Shown: one piece after another, positions 30,969 to 43,400 of the stretch
Position numbering within the stretch: position 1 is the first letter of the stretch
Layout of the letters: each line of letters starts with the position of its first letter
Source: Gallionellaceae bacterium
Lineage (GTDB): Bacteria > Pseudomonadota > Gammaproteobacteria > Burkholderiales > Gallionellaceae
Direction of reading: 5' to 3'
NCBI GenBank assembly: GCA_006218055.1
Contig: VBWD01000018.1
Span: forward strand, 1 to 64,000
DNA length: 64,000 bases
Notes under the pieces: model-generated
Seen by the model: the letters and a program-made list of their open reading frames with translations, nothing else
Told to the model about the DNA's origin: nothing
The model's database searches: none
Program-made: the position numbers and the translations under genes

Positions 30969-31043
30969 AGGATTGTGGATTTAGGATTGATAAAACCCTC
31001 TGCTTCGCTTTTGTCTCAATCCCCAATCTCGCTCCTCAATCCT
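30969..31043. repeat. Family-B palindromic element, copy 3, filling the folE2/amidotransferase junction
   Basis: ggattgtggatttaggattgataaaacc ... gtctcaatccccaatctcgctcctcaatcc. Confidence 0.65.
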
Positions 31044-31833
31044 TGGTTTTATCTCTTTCGATCAATGCGTAGGCGGAGTGATTGTGTATCGACTCGAAGT
31101 TCTCCGACTCGACCACATAGGCCTCGATACGGTCATCCGCATTCAATGCGGCGGCAACGTCGCGCACCATGTCTTCGACGAACTTCGGATTGTCGTAAGC
31201 CCGTTCGGTGACGAATTTCTCGTCAGGGCGTTTCAATAAACCATAAAGCTCACTGGATGCCTGCTCTTCAGCAACTCGCACCACCTCTTCGATCCACACT
31301 GCACTCTTGGTGCGCACGGTAAGGGTGACATGTGAACGTTGGTTGTGCGCGCCGCGCTCGGAGATTTCTTTTGAGCACGGGCACAGGCTGGTTACCGGCA
31401 CCAACACTTTCATAGTGAAGCGATATTTGCCTTCGACTATCTCGCCGATGAAGGTCACGTCATAATCCAGCAGACTTTGTACACCCGATATCGGCGCAGT
31501 CTTGTTCACGAAATAGGGGAAAGACATCTCGATGTAACCGGACTTCGCTTCCAGTTTTTCCGTCATCTCGCGCAGGATGCTCTCGAACGATTCCACTGAT
31601 ATCTCGCGCCCGTGCTGGTTGAGTATCTGCACGAAACGCGACATGTGCGTGCCCTTGAAGTTGTGCGGCAGATGCACGTACATATTGAAGGTGGCGATGG
31701 TGTGTTGCACACCGATGCTCTTGTCCTTGACCTTGATCGGATGGCGAATGCTCTTGATGCCGACCTTGTTGATCGCCAAGTGGCGGGTATCGGCGCTACT
31801 CTGTACGTCTGCGATAGGTGCTATGGAGTTCAT
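31036..31833 (-). CDS. folE2: GTP cyclohydrolase FolE2 (type IB)
   Basis: [16 protein letters not shown]...HMSRFVQIL...[29 protein letters not shown]. Confidence 0.93.
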   Translation of the reverse strand: MNSIAPIADVQSSADTRHLAINKVGIKSIRHPIKVKDKSIGVQHTIATFNMYVHLPHNFKGTHMSRFVQILNQHGREISVESFESILREMTEKLEAKSGYIEMSFPYFVNKTAPISGVQSLLDYDVTFIGEIVEGKYRFTMKVLVPVTSLCPCSKEISERGAHNQRSHVTLTVRTKSAVWIEEVVRVAEEQASSELYGLLKRPDEKFVTERAYDNPKFVEDMVRDVAAALNADDRIEAYVVESENFESIHNHSAYALIERDKTKD

Positions 31834-31890
31834 TTATTGCTTCCTGAATAGAGTGTCGGGCGGATTATAACCATTGTCCCACTATTTCAC

Positions 31891-33744
31891 TCAAGCTATT
31901 TTTCTTGCTGCAACGGCTTGGATAGAACACACCAAACCAGATGCATCGAGACCGCAATCGGCCAGCAACTGTTTATGCTCCCCTTGCTCGATGAAACGGT
32001 CGGGCAATCCGAGATGCAACAGCGGAACCGCCACGCCATGTTGCGCCAGACATTCCGCGACCGCACTGCCCGCCCCACCCAGGATGGTGTTCTCTTCCAC
32101 CGTCACCAACAGCGTGTGCTCACGTGCCAACTGCAACACCAGTCCTGCGTCCAGCGGTTTGACGAAGCGCATGTTGACGACGGTTGCGCCTAACTGCTTA
32201 CCCGCCGCCAATGCCGGCTCCAGCATGGAACCGAAAGCGAGGATGGCGATATCTTTACCGGTACGGCGTACTTCTCCTTTGCCGATTGGGACAGTTTTCA
32301 AATCCTTTGCTGTCGCCACACCAGGCCCGGTGCCGCGCGGATAACGCACTGCGGTCGGCGAGTTCATTTGGTAGGCCGTACTCAACATCTGACGGCATTC
32401 GTTCTCATCGCTCGGCGTCATGATCGTCATATTGGGGATACAGCGCAGGAAACTCAGATCGAAACTGCCCGCATGAGTCGCACCGTCCGCCCCGACCAGA
32501 CCACCACGGTCAATGGCCAGCATCACCGGCAGGTTCTGAATAGCGATGTCATGGATGAGTTGGTCATACGCGCGTTGCAAGAAGGTGGAGTAGATCGCCA
32601 CCACGGGTTTGTAGCCTTCGCATGCCATGCCCGCCGCGAAGGTGAGTGCATGCTGCTCGGCGATACCCACGTCGAAATAGCGCTGCGGAAACTTCTCGGC
32701 GAACTCGGGCATACCCGAGCCTTCGCACATCGCAGGCGTGATACCGACCAGCTTTTCATCGGCAGCCGCCATGTCGCACAACCAGTTGCCGAATACCTGC
32801 GTGTAGGTCTGTTGTTGGGTGGGCTTGGGAATGATGCCGCTGGTGCGGTCGAACTTGGATACCCCGTGGTAGAGCAGGCAATCCGCTTCCGCCTTGTCGT
32901 AGCCCTTGCCCTTCTGCGTGACGATGTGCAGGAACTGCGGGCCTTCCAGTTTGCGAATATTGCTGAGCGTATCCAGCAACACGTTGATGTCATGACCATC
33001 GATGGGGCCGATGTAATTGAAACCGAACTCTTCGAACATGGTGCCGGGAATGACCATACCTTTGAGGTGTTCCTCGGTACGTTTGGCGAACTCCAGCACG
33101 GGCGGCATGCCCTTCAGCATCTTCTCGCTACGACTACGCACGGCGGCGTAAAAACGACCCGACATCAGCTTCGCCAGATAGTTGTTGAGCGCACCGACTG
33201 GGCGCGAGATGGACATGTCGTTGTCGTTCAAGATGACAAGGACGTTGGCATCCATCGCTCCCGCATTGTTCAAGGCCTCGAACGCCATGCCTCCGGTCAT
33301 CGCACCATCGCCGATGATGGCGACCGCACGTTCATCCGAGCCGCGCAGCTTCGCCGCAGCCGCCATACCGAGTGCAGCCGAAATAGATGTACTGGAGTGC
33401 CCCGTGCCGAAAGTATCGTAGGGACTTTCTTCACGTTTGGGGAAACCAGCGATGCCGCCCTTCATGCGCAGCGTGCTCATCGCGGCACGGCGGCCCGTTA
33501 ATATCTTATGCACGTAAGTCTGGTGGCCCACATCCCACACCAATTTATCTCGCGGCGTGTTGAAGATGGTGTGCAGCGCGAGGGTCAGCTCGACTGTGCC
33601 AAGGTTGGACGACAAGTGGCCGCCCGTCTTGCTCACCGATTCGACCAAGAACTCGCGCAACTCGGCGGCGAGTTGCGGCAACTGTTCGCGCTCCAGCTTG
33701 CGCAGATCTTCGGGAGATTTGATGGTATCTAGAAGTGTGTACAT
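31891..33744 (-). CDS. dxs: 1-deoxy-D-xylulose-5-phosphate synthase
   Basis: [58 protein letters not shown]. Confidence 0.96.
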   Translation of the reverse strand: MYTLLDTIKSPEDLRKLEREQLPQLAAELREFLVESVSKTGGHLSSNLGTVELTLALHTIFNTPRDKLVWDVGHQTYVHKILTGRRAAMSTLRMKGGIAGFPKREESPYDTFGTGHSSTSISAALGMAAAAKLRGSDERAVAIIGDGAMTGGMAFEALNNAGAMDANVLVILNDNDMSISRPVGALNNYLAKLMSGRFYAAVRSRSEKMLKGMPPVLEFAKRTEEHLKGMVIPGTMFEEFGFNYIGPIDGHDINVLLDTLSNIRKLEGPQFLHIVTQKGKGYDKAEADCLLYHGVSKFDRTSGIIPKPTQQQTYTQVFGNWLCDMAAADEKLVGITPAMCEGSGMPEFAEKFPQRYFDVGIAEQHALTFAAGMACEGYKPVVAIYSTFLQRAYDQLIHDIAIQNLPVMLAIDRGGLVGADGATHAGSFDLSFLRCIPNMTIMTPSDENECRQMLSTAYQMNSPTAVRYPRGTGPGVATAKDLKTVPIGKGEVRRTGKDIAILAFGSMLEPALAAGKQLGATVVNMRFVKPLDAGLVLQLAREHTLLVTVEENTILGGAGSAVAECLAQHGVAVPLLHLGLPDRFIEQGEHKQLLADCGLDASGLVCSIQAVAARKIA

Positions 33745-34640
33745 CAGAATTTCCGTAGCACGATGAAATCGGCCAACTCACGCAGACGGCGTGCTGAATC
33801 GCCGAATTCACTCAAAGAGCCCAACGCCTCGCTGTGCAAACGTTGCACCATCGCTTTTGCTTCTTGCAAACCCAACAAACTCACATAGGTCGGTTTGTCG
33901 TTGTCGGCATCCTTGCCTGCGGTCTTGCCCAGCGTCGCGGTATCCGCTTCACAGTCCAACACATCATCCACCACTTGGAATGCCAGCCCGATGAGCTTGC
34001 CGAAGCGATCCAACTTGTCGAGCTGCGCATCGTTCAATCCATTGCCGCAATGGGCACCCAGCAAGATAGCAGCACGAATCAGTGCGCCGGTCTTGTGGAT
34101 GTGCATCTGCTCCAACTCGGGCAGTGTCAGCTGCTTGCCCACACTGGCAAGATCGATGGCTTGCCCACCCGCCATGCCACGCGAACCGGATGCAACCGCC
34201 AACAACTTCACCATCTGCAATTGCTTGCCGGGTTCGTCGCTCAGATGTTGTTCGGAAAGGAATTGGAAGGCCAGACTTTGCAGCGCATCACCCACCAGTA
34301 GCGCAGTCGCTTCGTCATATTCCACATGGCAAGTCGGCTTGCCTCGACGCAGCACATCATCGTCCATGCACGGCATGTCGTCGTGCACGAGCGAATAAGC
34401 GTGGATGAGTTCGACGGCAGCGGCAGCGTAGTTCACACGCGCTACGTCTGCTCCAGCCAACTCACCTGCCGCAAAAGCCAATAAGGGACGCACGCGCTTG
34501 CCACCATCCAATACGCTGTAGCGCATCGCGGCATGCAGACGTTGCGGCGCGACGTCTGCTGATGGCAACAGGTTGCGCAACACATCTTCGAATCGGGATT
34601 GCTGGTCGGCGACCCAGCTAGAGAATTCTTTCACCATCAT
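33744..34640 (-). CDS. ispA: Farnesyl/geranyl diphosphate synthase
   Basis: [22 protein letters not shown] (first DDxxxxD) and [10 protein letters not shown]. Confidence 0.94.
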   Translation of the reverse strand: MMVKEFSSWVADQQSRFEDVLRNLLPSADVAPQRLHAAMRYSVLDGGKRVRPLLAFAAGELAGADVARVNYAAAAVELIHAYSLVHDDMPCMDDDVLRRGKPTCHVEYDEATALLVGDALQSLAFQFLSEQHLSDEPGKQLQMVKLLAVASGSRGMAGGQAIDLASVGKQLTLPELEQMHIHKTGALIRAAILLGAHCGNGLNDAQLDKLDRFGKLIGLAFQVVDDVLDCEADTATLGKTAGKDADNDKPTYVSLLGLQEAKAMVQRLHSEALGSLSEFGDSARRLRELADFIVLRKF

Positions 34641-34870
34641 GCTTCGCTGCCTGCGGAAAAATCTTTCAGCACACCATCTTCCAACACTCGCACCTGTTGT
34701 TGGGCATCATCCAGCTTGCCTCGGCAGAAGGAAAGCAACTCGGCGCCACGTTTATAGGCCGACAGCGAGTCTTCCAAAGATAGCTTCCCGCCTTCCATGT
34801 CTGCGACGAGTTGATCCAACTCGGTCATCGCCGCTTCGAAACTGACTGTTTTTTGTGCTTTACCGGCCAT
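34637..34870 (-). CDS. xseB: Exodeoxyribonuclease VII small subunit
   Basis: VSFEAAMTELDQLVADMEGGKLSLEDSLSAYKRGAELLSFCRGKLDDAQQQVRVLE. Confidence 0.92.
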   Translation of the reverse strand: MAGKAQKTVSFEAAMTELDQLVADMEGGKLSLEDSLSAYKRGAELLSFCRGKLDDAQQQVRVLEDGVLKDFSAGSEA

Positions 34871-35004
34871 GAAAAATGCCCTGCGTGCGAAAGGTCGCCA
34901 TTTTACCCAACCCCCATTGCTTGAGCCAATTATTGTTGCCCCACCCTCTGAATTCGGGGACAATCGCCGCCCCGTTTAATCGTATTCACAGAGGAATCGT
35001 GGGT

Positions 35005-36102
35005 ATGTCCGAAATAGCTAAAACTCAGCAGTTCAATCCCGTCATCGCACAACCGCCGATGGGCTGGTACTTCGATCCAAAAGTGTTGGAGACCGAACGC
35101 CGCGTGCTTTTTGAGAATGGGCCGAATTACGTTGGTCATGAGCTGATGGTGCCGAATCTGGGCGACTATCATGTGCTGGACGGCAATGCGCAGATGTTGG
35201 TGCGCAACCCGAACGGCGTGGAGCTGCTTTCCAATATCTGCCGTCACCGCCAAGCGACGATGCTGGAAGGTCGCGGCAATGCCAAGACCATCGTGTGTCC
35301 GCTCCATCGTTGGACTTACAAGAACGATGGCGAACTGATGGGGGCACCGCACTTCCCGCAGAATCCTTGCCTACACCTGAACAAGTCCCCCCTACAGAAT
35401 TGGAACGGTCTGTTGTTCTCCGGCAAGCGTGACATCGCCAAAGACCTCGCCAACATGGGCGTGATGAAAGACTTGGATTTCTCTGGCTACATGCTGGACC
35501 GCATCCAAGTGGATGAATATGCATTCAACTGGAAGACCTTCATCGAGGTGTATCTGGAGGACTACCATGTGGTGCCATTCCACCCCGGACTCGGCAACTT
35601 CGTGGATTGTGACGACCTCAAGTGGCAGTTCGGCGAACAGTACAGCGTACAGACCGTGGGCATCAGCAATGCGCTGCGCAAGGTCGGCAGCCCGGTCTAT
35701 GGGAAATGGCAGGAACAGGTGCTGCGCTACTACGGCGACAAGCTGCCGCAATACGGCGCGATCTGGCTCACCTATTACCCCAACATCACCGTAGAGTGGT
35801 ATCCCGGCACACTGGTCATCAGCACGCTCATCCCGCGCGGTGCGGAAGCGTGCACCAACGTGGTCGAGTTCTACTACCTTGAAGAGATCGCTATGTTCGA
35901 ACGCGATTTCGTTGAAGCCGAGCAGAAGGCTTATAACGAGACAGCGGTGGAAGACGACATCATCTGCCACCGCATGCACCAAGGCCGCAAGTCACTCTAT
36001 CAGCGCGGCATCGAAGAAGCTGGGCCTTATCAGTCACCGACCGAAGACGGCATGTTGCACTTCCATGAGTATCTGAAACGCAATCTCGCACCGCACCTAT
36101 AA
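35005..36102 (+). CDS. Rieske [2Fe-2S] aromatic ring-hydroxylating oxygenase alpha-subunit-like protein
   Basis: ICRHRQATMLEGRGNAKTIVCPLHRWTY (CxH...CxxH) and EVYLEDYHVVPFHPGL mononuclear-iron motif. Confidence 0.88.
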   Translation: MSEIAKTQQFNPVIAQPPMGWYFDPKVLETERRVLFENGPNYVGHELMVPNLGDYHVLDGNAQMLVRNPNGVELLSNICRHRQATMLEGRGNAKTIVCPLHRWTYKNDGELMGAPHFPQNPCLHLNKSPLQNWNGLLFSGKRDIAKDLANMGVMKDLDFSGYMLDRIQVDEYAFNWKTFIEVYLEDYHVVPFHPGLGNFVDCDDLKWQFGEQYSVQTVGISNALRKVGSPVYGKWQEQVLRYYGDKLPQYGAIWLTYYPNITVEWYPGTLVISTLIPRGAEACTNVVEFYYLEEIAMFERDFVEAEQKAYNETAVEDDIICHRMHQGRKSLYQRGIEEAGPYQSPTEDGMLHFHEYLKRNLAPHL

Positions 36103-36221
36103 CCGTCATTCCCGCGCAGGCGGGAATCCAGTGGTTTTATTCAAAATGCCTTTATGGTTTTTCCATCGCTCTGCGATGAATCATCTCAATAACCGGATTC
36201 CCGCCTGCGCGGGAATGACGG
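36103..36221. repeat. 119-bp MITE-like element with 27-bp perfect terminal inverted repeats
   Basis: CCGTCATTCCCGCGCAGGCGGGAATCC (36103-36129) and its exact reverse complement (36195-36221); each arm is itself a hairpin, with an internal catcgc-tct-gcgatg hairpin. Confidence 0.85.
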
Positions 36222-36227
36222 ACTAGC

Positions 36228-37082
36228 ATGGGCTCACTCTGGATGCTGGTGGCCGGACTGCTCTTCGCCTGCATGGGCTCGCTAGTCAAACTCGGCGGCG
36301 CCGACTTCACCAGTAGTGAGTTGGTGTTCTACCGCTCCTTCTTCGGACTCATCATCGTGTACGCGATGCTGCATCGCTCCAAACTCGCATTCGCCACCCC
36401 GCATTGGCGCGGGCACATCTGGCGCGGCTTGTCCGGCACTATCGCCATGTTGCTGTTCTTCTACTGCATCAGCGTATTGCCACTGGCGACCGCCATCACC
36501 CTCAACTACACCTCGTCCCTATTCCTATCCGTCTTCACCGTACTGGTGTTGAAAGACAGATTCCATGCTCCTCTCACGAGCGCACTGGTGGTTGGCTTCG
36601 CCGGCATCCTCCTGCTGTTGCACCCGACGCTGGAACAAGATCAACTCTTTCCCGGCTTGCTCGGTCTCATCTCGGGCGTGCTGGCGGGTGTCGCTTTACT
36701 CAACGTACGGCAACTCGGCATGGCGGGAGAGTCAGGCACACGCGTAGTGTTCTATTTCAATCTCAGCGCGACCCTCATCAGCGGCGTATGGATGCTCACC
36801 GACACCCTCCACACGCTCACATTCAGCGACCTTCCTTTGCTCATCGCCATCGGTGCGTCTGCCACCTTCGCCCAACTCTTCATGACGCGCGCCTACCGCA
36901 CAGGACAGACCTTGGTCGTCGGTAGCTTGGCGTACAGCACCGTTGTTTTCTCCGCTCTTTTTGGATTGATATTCTGGAACGAGCTACTGAGCGTCAGCGC
37001 ATGGCTAGGCATCGCACTCATCATCGCCAGCGGCATGTTAAGCTTGCGCCTAGCTCCCACCAACACAGAGGCAAGCAAATGA
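36228..37082 (+). CDS. EamA/DMT-superfamily transporter
   Basis: [47 protein letters not shown]; two EamA-like halves, ~10 hydrophobic helices. Confidence 0.87.
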   Translation: MGSLWMLVAGLLFACMGSLVKLGGADFTSSELVFYRSFFGLIIVYAMLHRSKLAFATPHWRGHIWRGLSGTIAMLLFFYCISVLPLATAITLNYTSSLFLSVFTVLVLKDRFHAPLTSALVVGFAGILLLLHPTLEQDQLFPGLLGLISGVLAGVALLNVRQLGMAGESGTRVVFYFNLSATLISGVWMLTDTLHTLTFSDLPLLIAIGASATFAQLFMTRAYRTGQTLVVGSLAYSTVVFSALFGLIFWNELLSVSAWLGIALIIASGMLSLRLAPTNTEASK

Positions 37083-37426
37083 TCACCATCGAAGACAAAA
37101 CCAACCTCGTCAACATCGCCGTCATGGGTGACTTCACCCTCGCCGATTTCAAGCAGTTCGAAGAACACGCGCTATACAAACTCAAGAGCGGCGACAAGAC
37201 CAATCTGATATTCGACCTGCGCGGCATGATCGACTACACGACGGACGTCGCCTGGGAAGAGATCAAGTTCTTCAGCCGCCAGCACAACCACGACTTCAAC
37301 AAGATCGCCGTCGTCACCGACGACCAGTGGCTCACATGGCAGGCTTGGCTGTCACGCTTGTTTGTGGATGCGGATATTCGGGTGTTCAACGAATACACTG
37401 AAGCGCAGGACTGGGCCAAAGCCTAG
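37079..37426 (+). CDS. SpoIIAA-like/STAS-type protein
   Basis: [65 protein letters not shown]. Confidence 0.7.
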   Translation: MITIEDKTNLVNIAVMGDFTLADFKQFEEHALYKLKSGDKTNLIFDLRGMIDYTTDVAWEEIKFFSRQHNHDFNKIAVVTDDQWLTWQAWLSRLFVDADIRVFNEYTEAQDWAKA

Positions 37427-37448
37427 ATTTTTCTCACCCCCAAAACAA

Positions 37449-37475
37449 AAAACCCGCTTTCGCGGGTTTTCTTTT
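37449..37475. terminator. Bidirectional rho-independent terminator
   Basis: aaaacccgc-tttc-gcgggtttt with A/T flanks between convergent genes. Confidence 0.85.
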
Positions 37476-37496
37476 ACCTACCGGAACTTCACTGAA

Positions 37497-37664
37497 TCAC
37501 TTCAGCTTGGTTTCCTTGTAAGCGACGTGCTTGCGTACCACTGGATCGAACTTCATGAATTCGAGCTTTTCTGGTGTGGTGCGTTTGTTCTTGTTCGTGG
37601 TGTAGAAATGTCCTGTACCAGCAGAGGATTCCAACTTGATCTTTTCGCGAGCGCCTTTTGCCAT
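37497..37664 (-). CDS. rpmG: 50S ribosomal protein L33
   Basis: Manual translation [55 protein letters not shown] (55 aa; below the ORF-track cutoff). Confidence 0.96.
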   Translation of the reverse strand: MAKGAREKIKLESSAGTGHFYTTNKNKRTTPEKLEFMKFDPVVRKHVAYKETKLK

Positions 37665-37675
37665 GACTGTTCCCC

Positions 37676-37912
37676 TTAAATCTTCTCGCCGCGAGCACGC
37701 ATCTCGAACAGGACAGCATCAATGCCGTTCTTATCGATGGTGCGCAGAGCAGCATTCGTTATACGCATAGAAACCCAACGATTTTCAGATTCCACCCACA
37801 AACGACGTTGTTGCAGATTCGGCAAAAAACGACGCTTGGTTTTATTGTTCGCGTGGGAGATATTGTTCCCAACCATTGGGGCTTTCCCCGTTACTTGACA
37901 GACGCGTGCCAT
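37676..37912 (-). CDS. rpmB: 50S ribosomal protein L28
   Basis: [51 protein letters not shown]. Confidence 0.97.
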   Translation of the reverse strand: MARVCQVTGKAPMVGNNISHANNKTKRRFLPNLQQRRLWVESENRWVSMRITNAALRTIDKNGIDAVLFEMRARGEKI

Positions 37913-38027
37913 GACTAACTCCAGACCAGTTGCAAACAGTTGCAAAAATGAGGCGCGGATTCTACCCCAAACCCTGAAAAGTACACAACTTAAAGTTTCC
38001 TTGGATGCTACAAAGCCTTTCGGCCTT

Positions 38028-38053
38028 ACTCCCTCGCCCTGTGGGAGAGGGGA
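38028..38053. repeat. Family-A palindrome, copy A5, intergenic between hisD and rpmB
   Basis: actccctcgccctgtgggagagggga. Confidence 0.5.
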
Positions 38054-38070
38054 TTGAATCAACACCTTCC

Positions 38071-39369
38071 CTAGCTGTTCTTTCGATACAGCGCAGACTG
38101 CGCGTGGGCCTGCAAACCCTCGCCAAATGCCAAGGTAGAGGCGATAGCTCCTAGCGTTTGCGCCCCTTTGGCGGAGACTTGGATGAGGCTGCTGCGCTTT
38201 TGAAAGTCATATACCCCCAGCGGCGAAGAGAAACGCGCCGTACCAGAGGTAGGTAGGACGTGGTTAGGGCCCGCACAGTAGTCACCCAGCGACTCCGAGG
38301 TGTAACGCCCCATGAAGATGGCGCCAGCGTGCTTCAGCTTGGGCAGCCATGCTTGTGGATCAGCCACGGACAGCTCCAAGTGTTCTGGCGCGATACGGTT
38401 GCTGATGCGGCAAGCTTCGTCCATGTCTTTCACATGGATCAAAGCACCGCGATTCTCCAGGGCGGTCTTGATGATGTCTTTGCGTGGCATCAGCTCCAAC
38501 AGCTTGTTGGCACTGGCCGCCACCGCCTCGATGAATTTAGCATCCTGTGACAACAGGATGGCTTGCGCCAACTCGTCGTGTTCGGCTTGCGAGAACAGAT
38601 CCATCGCCACCCAATCCGGGTCAGTACCTCCATCACAGATGACCAATATCTCGGAAGGCCCGGCGATCATGTCGATACCGCATACGCCGAACACACGGCG
38701 CTTGGCCGAAGCCACATAGGCGTTACCGGGGCCAACGATCTTGTCCACCTTGGGGATGGTCGCCGTGCCATAGGCCAACGCACCCACCGCCTGTGCGCCG
38801 CCGATGGTGAACACGCGATCCACACCGGACAGATAAGCCGCAGCCAACACCAGCTGGTTCTTCACGCCATCGGGTGTAGGCACGACCATGATGAGTTCTG
38901 CCACGCCCGCCACTTTGGCTGGCAGTGCATTCATCAACACGGAAGACGGGTACGCAGCCTTGCCACCGGGCACATAAAGGCCGACGCGATCCAGCGGAGT
39001 GACTTGCTGACCCAGCATGGTGCCGTCTTCGTCCAGATAGCTCCATGAAGCCTGCACTTGTTTCTGGTGATACGAAGTCACGCGCTGTGCAGCTTGCTCC
39101 AAGGCGAGCTTCTGATCGGCAGGTAGGCCTTCAAAGGCCGCCTTCAACTCGGACTGCGGCAATTCCATCGAAGCCTCAGTGATCGAAGGCAAACGGTCGA
39201 ATTTTCGGGTGTATTCCAACACAGCATCGTTGCCGCGTTTCTTCACGTCAGCAAGGATGGTCGCGACGGTCGCTTCCAGTTTGTCATCCGCCGTTTCTTC
39301 AAATGCCAGCAGCTTGGTCAGCGTGGCATCGAAGTCAGCTTGTTGGGTCGAGAGTCTTGTGATGTTCAT
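38071..39369 (-). CDS. hisD: Histidinol dehydrogenase
   Basis: [43 protein letters not shown]. Confidence 0.96.
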   Translation of the reverse strand: MNITRLSTQQADFDATLTKLLAFEETADDKLEATVATILADVKKRGNDAVLEYTRKFDRLPSITEASMELPQSELKAAFEGLPADQKLALEQAAQRVTSYHQKQVQASWSYLDEDGTMLGQQVTPLDRVGLYVPGGKAAYPSSVLMNALPAKVAGVAELIMVVPTPDGVKNQLVLAAAYLSGVDRVFTIGGAQAVGALAYGTATIPKVDKIVGPGNAYVASAKRRVFGVCGIDMIAGPSEILVICDGGTDPDWVAMDLFSQAEHDELAQAILLSQDAKFIEAVAASANKLLELMPRKDIIKTALENRGALIHVKDMDEACRISNRIAPEHLELSVADPQAWLPKLKHAGAIFMGRYTSESLGDYCAGPNHVLPTSGTARFSSPLGVYDFQKRSSLIQVSAKGAQTLGAIASTLAFGEGLQAHAQSALYRKNS

Positions 39370-40001
39370 TGAACGGCTCCAGCAAATGCATCCAGCATGG
39401 GTTGCAGGGTGCTGCGTTTAAGTTTGAGCGAGGCTTGGTTCACCACCAAGCGAGACGATATCTGCGCGATCTCTTCCACTGCGACAAGGTTGTTCGCTTT
39501 CAAAGTGGCGCCACTGCTCACCAAGTCGACGATGGCATCGGACAGCCCAACCAACGGCGCCAACTCCATAGAGCCGTACAGCTTGATCAGGTCGACGTGT
39601 ACTCCCTTGGCTGCGAAGTGTTCGCGTGCCGTCTTCACATATTTGGTCGCCACACGGATGCGTGCGCCCTGCTTCACGGCGGACTCATAATCGAAGTCGC
39701 TACGCACCGCCACCATCATGCGGCACTTGGCGATATTCAGATCGAGCGGTTGGTACAGACCATCGCCGCCATGTTCGTTCAGCACGTCCTTGCCCGCCAC
39801 ACCGATGTCGGCAGCGCCATATTGAACGTAGGTGGGCACATCAGAAGCGCGCACGATGATGAGGCGCACGTCGTCGCGATTGGTTGGCAAGATGAGCTTG
39901 CGCGAAGTCTCCGGGTCTTCCAGCGGTGTGATGCCCGCGGCTTTAAGCAGCGGCAAGGTCTCTTCAAAGATACGTCCTTTGGATAAGGCGATGGTGATCA
40001 T
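39366..40001 (-). CDS. hisG: ATP phosphoribosyltransferase (short form)
   Basis: [24 protein letters not shown]...[25 protein letters not shown]. Confidence 0.96.
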   Translation of the reverse strand: MITIALSKGRIFEETLPLLKAAGITPLEDPETSRKLILPTNRDDVRLIIVRASDVPTYVQYGAADIGVAGKDVLNEHGGDGLYQPLDLNIAKCRMMVAVRSDFDYESAVKQGARIRVATKYVKTAREHFAAKGVHVDLIKLYGSMELAPLVGLSDAIVDLVSSGATLKANNLVAVEEIAQISSRLVVNQASLKLKRSTLQPMLDAFAGAVQ

Positions 40002-40013
40002 GATGTCTCTCTA

Positions 40014-41285
<1,272 letters not shown>

Positions 41286-41576
41286 TTAGGAATAATTCAA
41301 GGGTAAGACTTCGGTTAGACCATAAAGATCGACCAAGCTACGCAGATTCATTGGCGCGTGAACAAACGAAAGATTGAGACTCAACGCTTGGGCTTGACGC
41401 ACCCAAGACAGCATCAGGCTCACTGCGGCAGAATCGACGATGTCGACTTGCGATAGATCGACGACCAATGGCTCACTTTTTGTATTGTGATGGAATGGAA
41501 AACGCTGATGCGAACCCACCGAGTCAATGGTCAACGGTCCAGACACGGCGAATCGATTGTCCACGAACACGATCAC
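41286..41576 (-). CDS. mlaB: STAS-domain protein, MlaB-like
   Basis: LVVDLSQVDIVDSAAVSLMLSWVRQAQ; position at the end of the mla cluster. Confidence 0.75.
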   Translation of the reverse strand: MIVFVDNRFAVSGPLTIDSVGSHQRFPFHHNTKSEPLVVDLSQVDIVDSAAVSLMLSWVRQAQALSLNLSFVHAPMNLRSLVDLYGLTEVLPLNYS

Positions 41577-42214
41577 TTGGCTTGCGCCTTTCTTGCTTTA
41601 CTTGAAGCGGTTGCGGAACGGTTGGTATCAGCCAATTTCTGTATCAGGCCATCAACACCTGCCTGCTGGATCTGATCGCCAAATGAGCCACGATAACTTG
41701 TAACCAGGCTCACGCCCTCCAAAGTCACATCGAATGCCTTCCAGCCCGCCGCTGTCTTTTCCATCTCGTATTCGACTTTTGCCGAGCGACCATCACTGAA
41801 GCTGATGATGGTCTTCACGGGTATCTCTTCCACACCCGCTGCCACTTGAACGTGTTTGGTCTCCACCGTGGGATTTTTATAGGTAGTGAATACCTTGGTA
41901 TAGGTGCGGACCAACATGGTACGGAATTCGTTGGTCAGAGATTGTTTCTGCTCCGGCGTCGCGGTACGCCAAGCTTTGCCGACGGCCAGTTTCGTCATGC
42001 GGCCAAAATCGAAGTGCGGCAATATCTTGGCATCGACCAACTCTAGCAAGCGTGCTTCATCGGCCAGCAAGGCGCTGTCCTTCTTGATGATTTCCAGCAC
42101 TTCGTGCATGGTCTGCTCGATCAACACATCAGGCGGCGTCATCTCTTCGGCCATCGCCGACGATGGCAATACGCTTACAGCCCACAACGCCGCCACTGCA
42201 ATCAACTTACGCAT
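41573..42214 (-). CDS. mlaC: Phospholipid-binding ABC transporter protein MlaC
   Basis: ILPHFDFGRMTKLAVGKAWRTATPEQKQSLTNEFRTMLVRTYTKVF. Confidence 0.92.
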   Translation of the reverse strand: MRKLIAVAALWAVSVLPSSAMAEEMTPPDVLIEQTMHEVLEIIKKDSALLADEARLLELVDAKILPHFDFGRMTKLAVGKAWRTATPEQKQSLTNEFRTMLVRTYTKVFTTYKNPTVETKHVQVAAGVEEIPVKTIISFSDGRSAKVEYEMEKTAAGWKAFDVTLEGVSLVTSYRGSFGDQIQQAGVDGLIQKLADTNRSATASSKARKAQAK

Positions 42215-42237
42215 GTATCCCTATCTCCGTTTCGAAA

Positions 42238-42705
42238 TCAGTTCGAACTATCTGTCTTATTGAACATGAACTTGCCGATCAACTCTTCCACCACGATGGC
42301 GGATTGTGTCTTCTTGAATTCGCCACCCTCTGCCAGCATCTCGTCTTCGCCTCCGGGCAACAGGCCGATGTACTGCTCACCCAACAAACCCGACGTCAGG
42401 ATATTCGCGAACGTATCCTTGGGGAACTGGTAGCGCTTGTCGATGCTCATCGTCACCTTTGCCTCATACCGCTCGGTATCCAAAGTGATGCTGGTGACGC
42501 GACCGACCAACACACCCGCACTCCTTACCGACGCTGTCGCCTTCAATCCTCCGACGTTGTTGAAGTAAGCCTGCAACTGGTAGGTCTCGGATACGTTATA
42601 AGTGCTTAGGTTCCCCACCTTCAGCGCCAACACCACCAGCGCAGCGATACCCGCCACCACGAATGCGCCTACCCATAAATCCAATTTAGTCCGTTCCATC
42701 ATCAA
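42238..42705 (-). CDS. mlaD: MlaD (MCE domain)
   Basis: [28 protein letters not shown]...[21 protein letters not shown]. Confidence 0.93.
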   Translation of the reverse strand: MMMERTKLDLWVGAFVVAGIAALVVLALKVGNLSTYNVSETYQLQAYFNNVGGLKATASVRSAGVLVGRVTSITLDTERYEAKVTMSIDKRYQFPKDTFANILTSGLLGEQYIGLLPGGEDEMLAEGGEFKKTQSAIVVEELIGKFMFNKTDSSN

Positions 42706-43400
42706 GCCCCTCTAAACATGAACGCGGTCAATATGACATCCAACATCAAAATCGCCAACGAAGATTGCACCACCGTGCGCGTCGTCGCGCCTGAAACGCC
42801 TTCTGCCGTCGGCGGCGCATCGAATCCTTCAAACAAGGCGATCACCGTGACCGCAAAACCGAATACAAAACTCTTGATCACGCCATTCATGATGTCCGCC
42901 TGAAAGTCCACGGTCGCCTGCATCTGCGACCAGAACGACCCTTCATCCACACCGATGAGCACCACCCCCACCACGTAGCCGCCGAACACGCCCATCGCCG
43001 AGAAGATGGCCGCCAGCAAGGGCATGGAGATAACCCCAGCCCAGAAGCGCGGGGCGACCACACGAGCGATGGGGCTCACCGCCATCATCTCCATCGCGGC
43101 GATCTGCTCGGTCGCTTTCATCAGGCCGATCTCCGCCGTCATCGCGGAGCCCGCACGGCTAGCAAACAAGAGTGCAGCCAATACAGGCCCCAACTCACGC
43201 ACCAAACTCAAGGCCACCAGCGAACCCAAAGCCGATTCCGATCCATAACGCTTCAGCGTCTCAAAACCCTGCAGTCCCAACACCATGCCGACGAACATGC
43301 CCGCCACGCCGATGATGATCAAGGACATCACGCCGCTGGCAAACAATTCTTTCACCACCAGATTACTGCACGCAAACTCTTGGCAATAGGCATCAGACAC
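42702..43400 (-). CDS. mlaE: MlaE permease, N-terminally short
   Basis: [69 protein letters not shown] start overlaps the mlaF stop. Confidence 0.92.
   Translation of the reverse strand: MSDAYCQEFACSNLVVKELFASGVMSLIIIGVAGMFVGMVLGLQGFETLKRYGSESALGSLVALSLVRELGPVLAALLFASRAGSAMTAEIGLMKATEQIAAMEMMAVSPIARVVAPRFWAGVISMPLLAAIFSAMGVFGGYVVGVVLIGVDEGSFWSQMQATVDFQADIMNGVIKSFVFGFAVTVIALFEGFDAPPTAEGVSGATTRTVVQSSLAILMLDVILTAFMFRGA

Noticed and set aside
31834-31890. Possible Zur box upstream of folE2 (ggttataatcc on the minus strand)
   Set aside because: Only one half-site is visible; the TATAAT is better read as a possible -10 element, and spacing to a -35 (19 bp) is poor, so neither is reported as a feature.
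32368-33501. Long plus-strand ORF (377 aa) antisense to dxs, and similar long antisense ORFs over addA, argB, glnS and cysS
   Set aside because: High-GC antisense shadow ORFs: low-complexity His/Arg/Gln-rich translations without recognisable domains opposite well-identified genes.
38028-38053. Family-A palindrome after hisD considered as a terminator
   Set aside because: Stem-like but no T-run on either strand; annotated as a repeat only.
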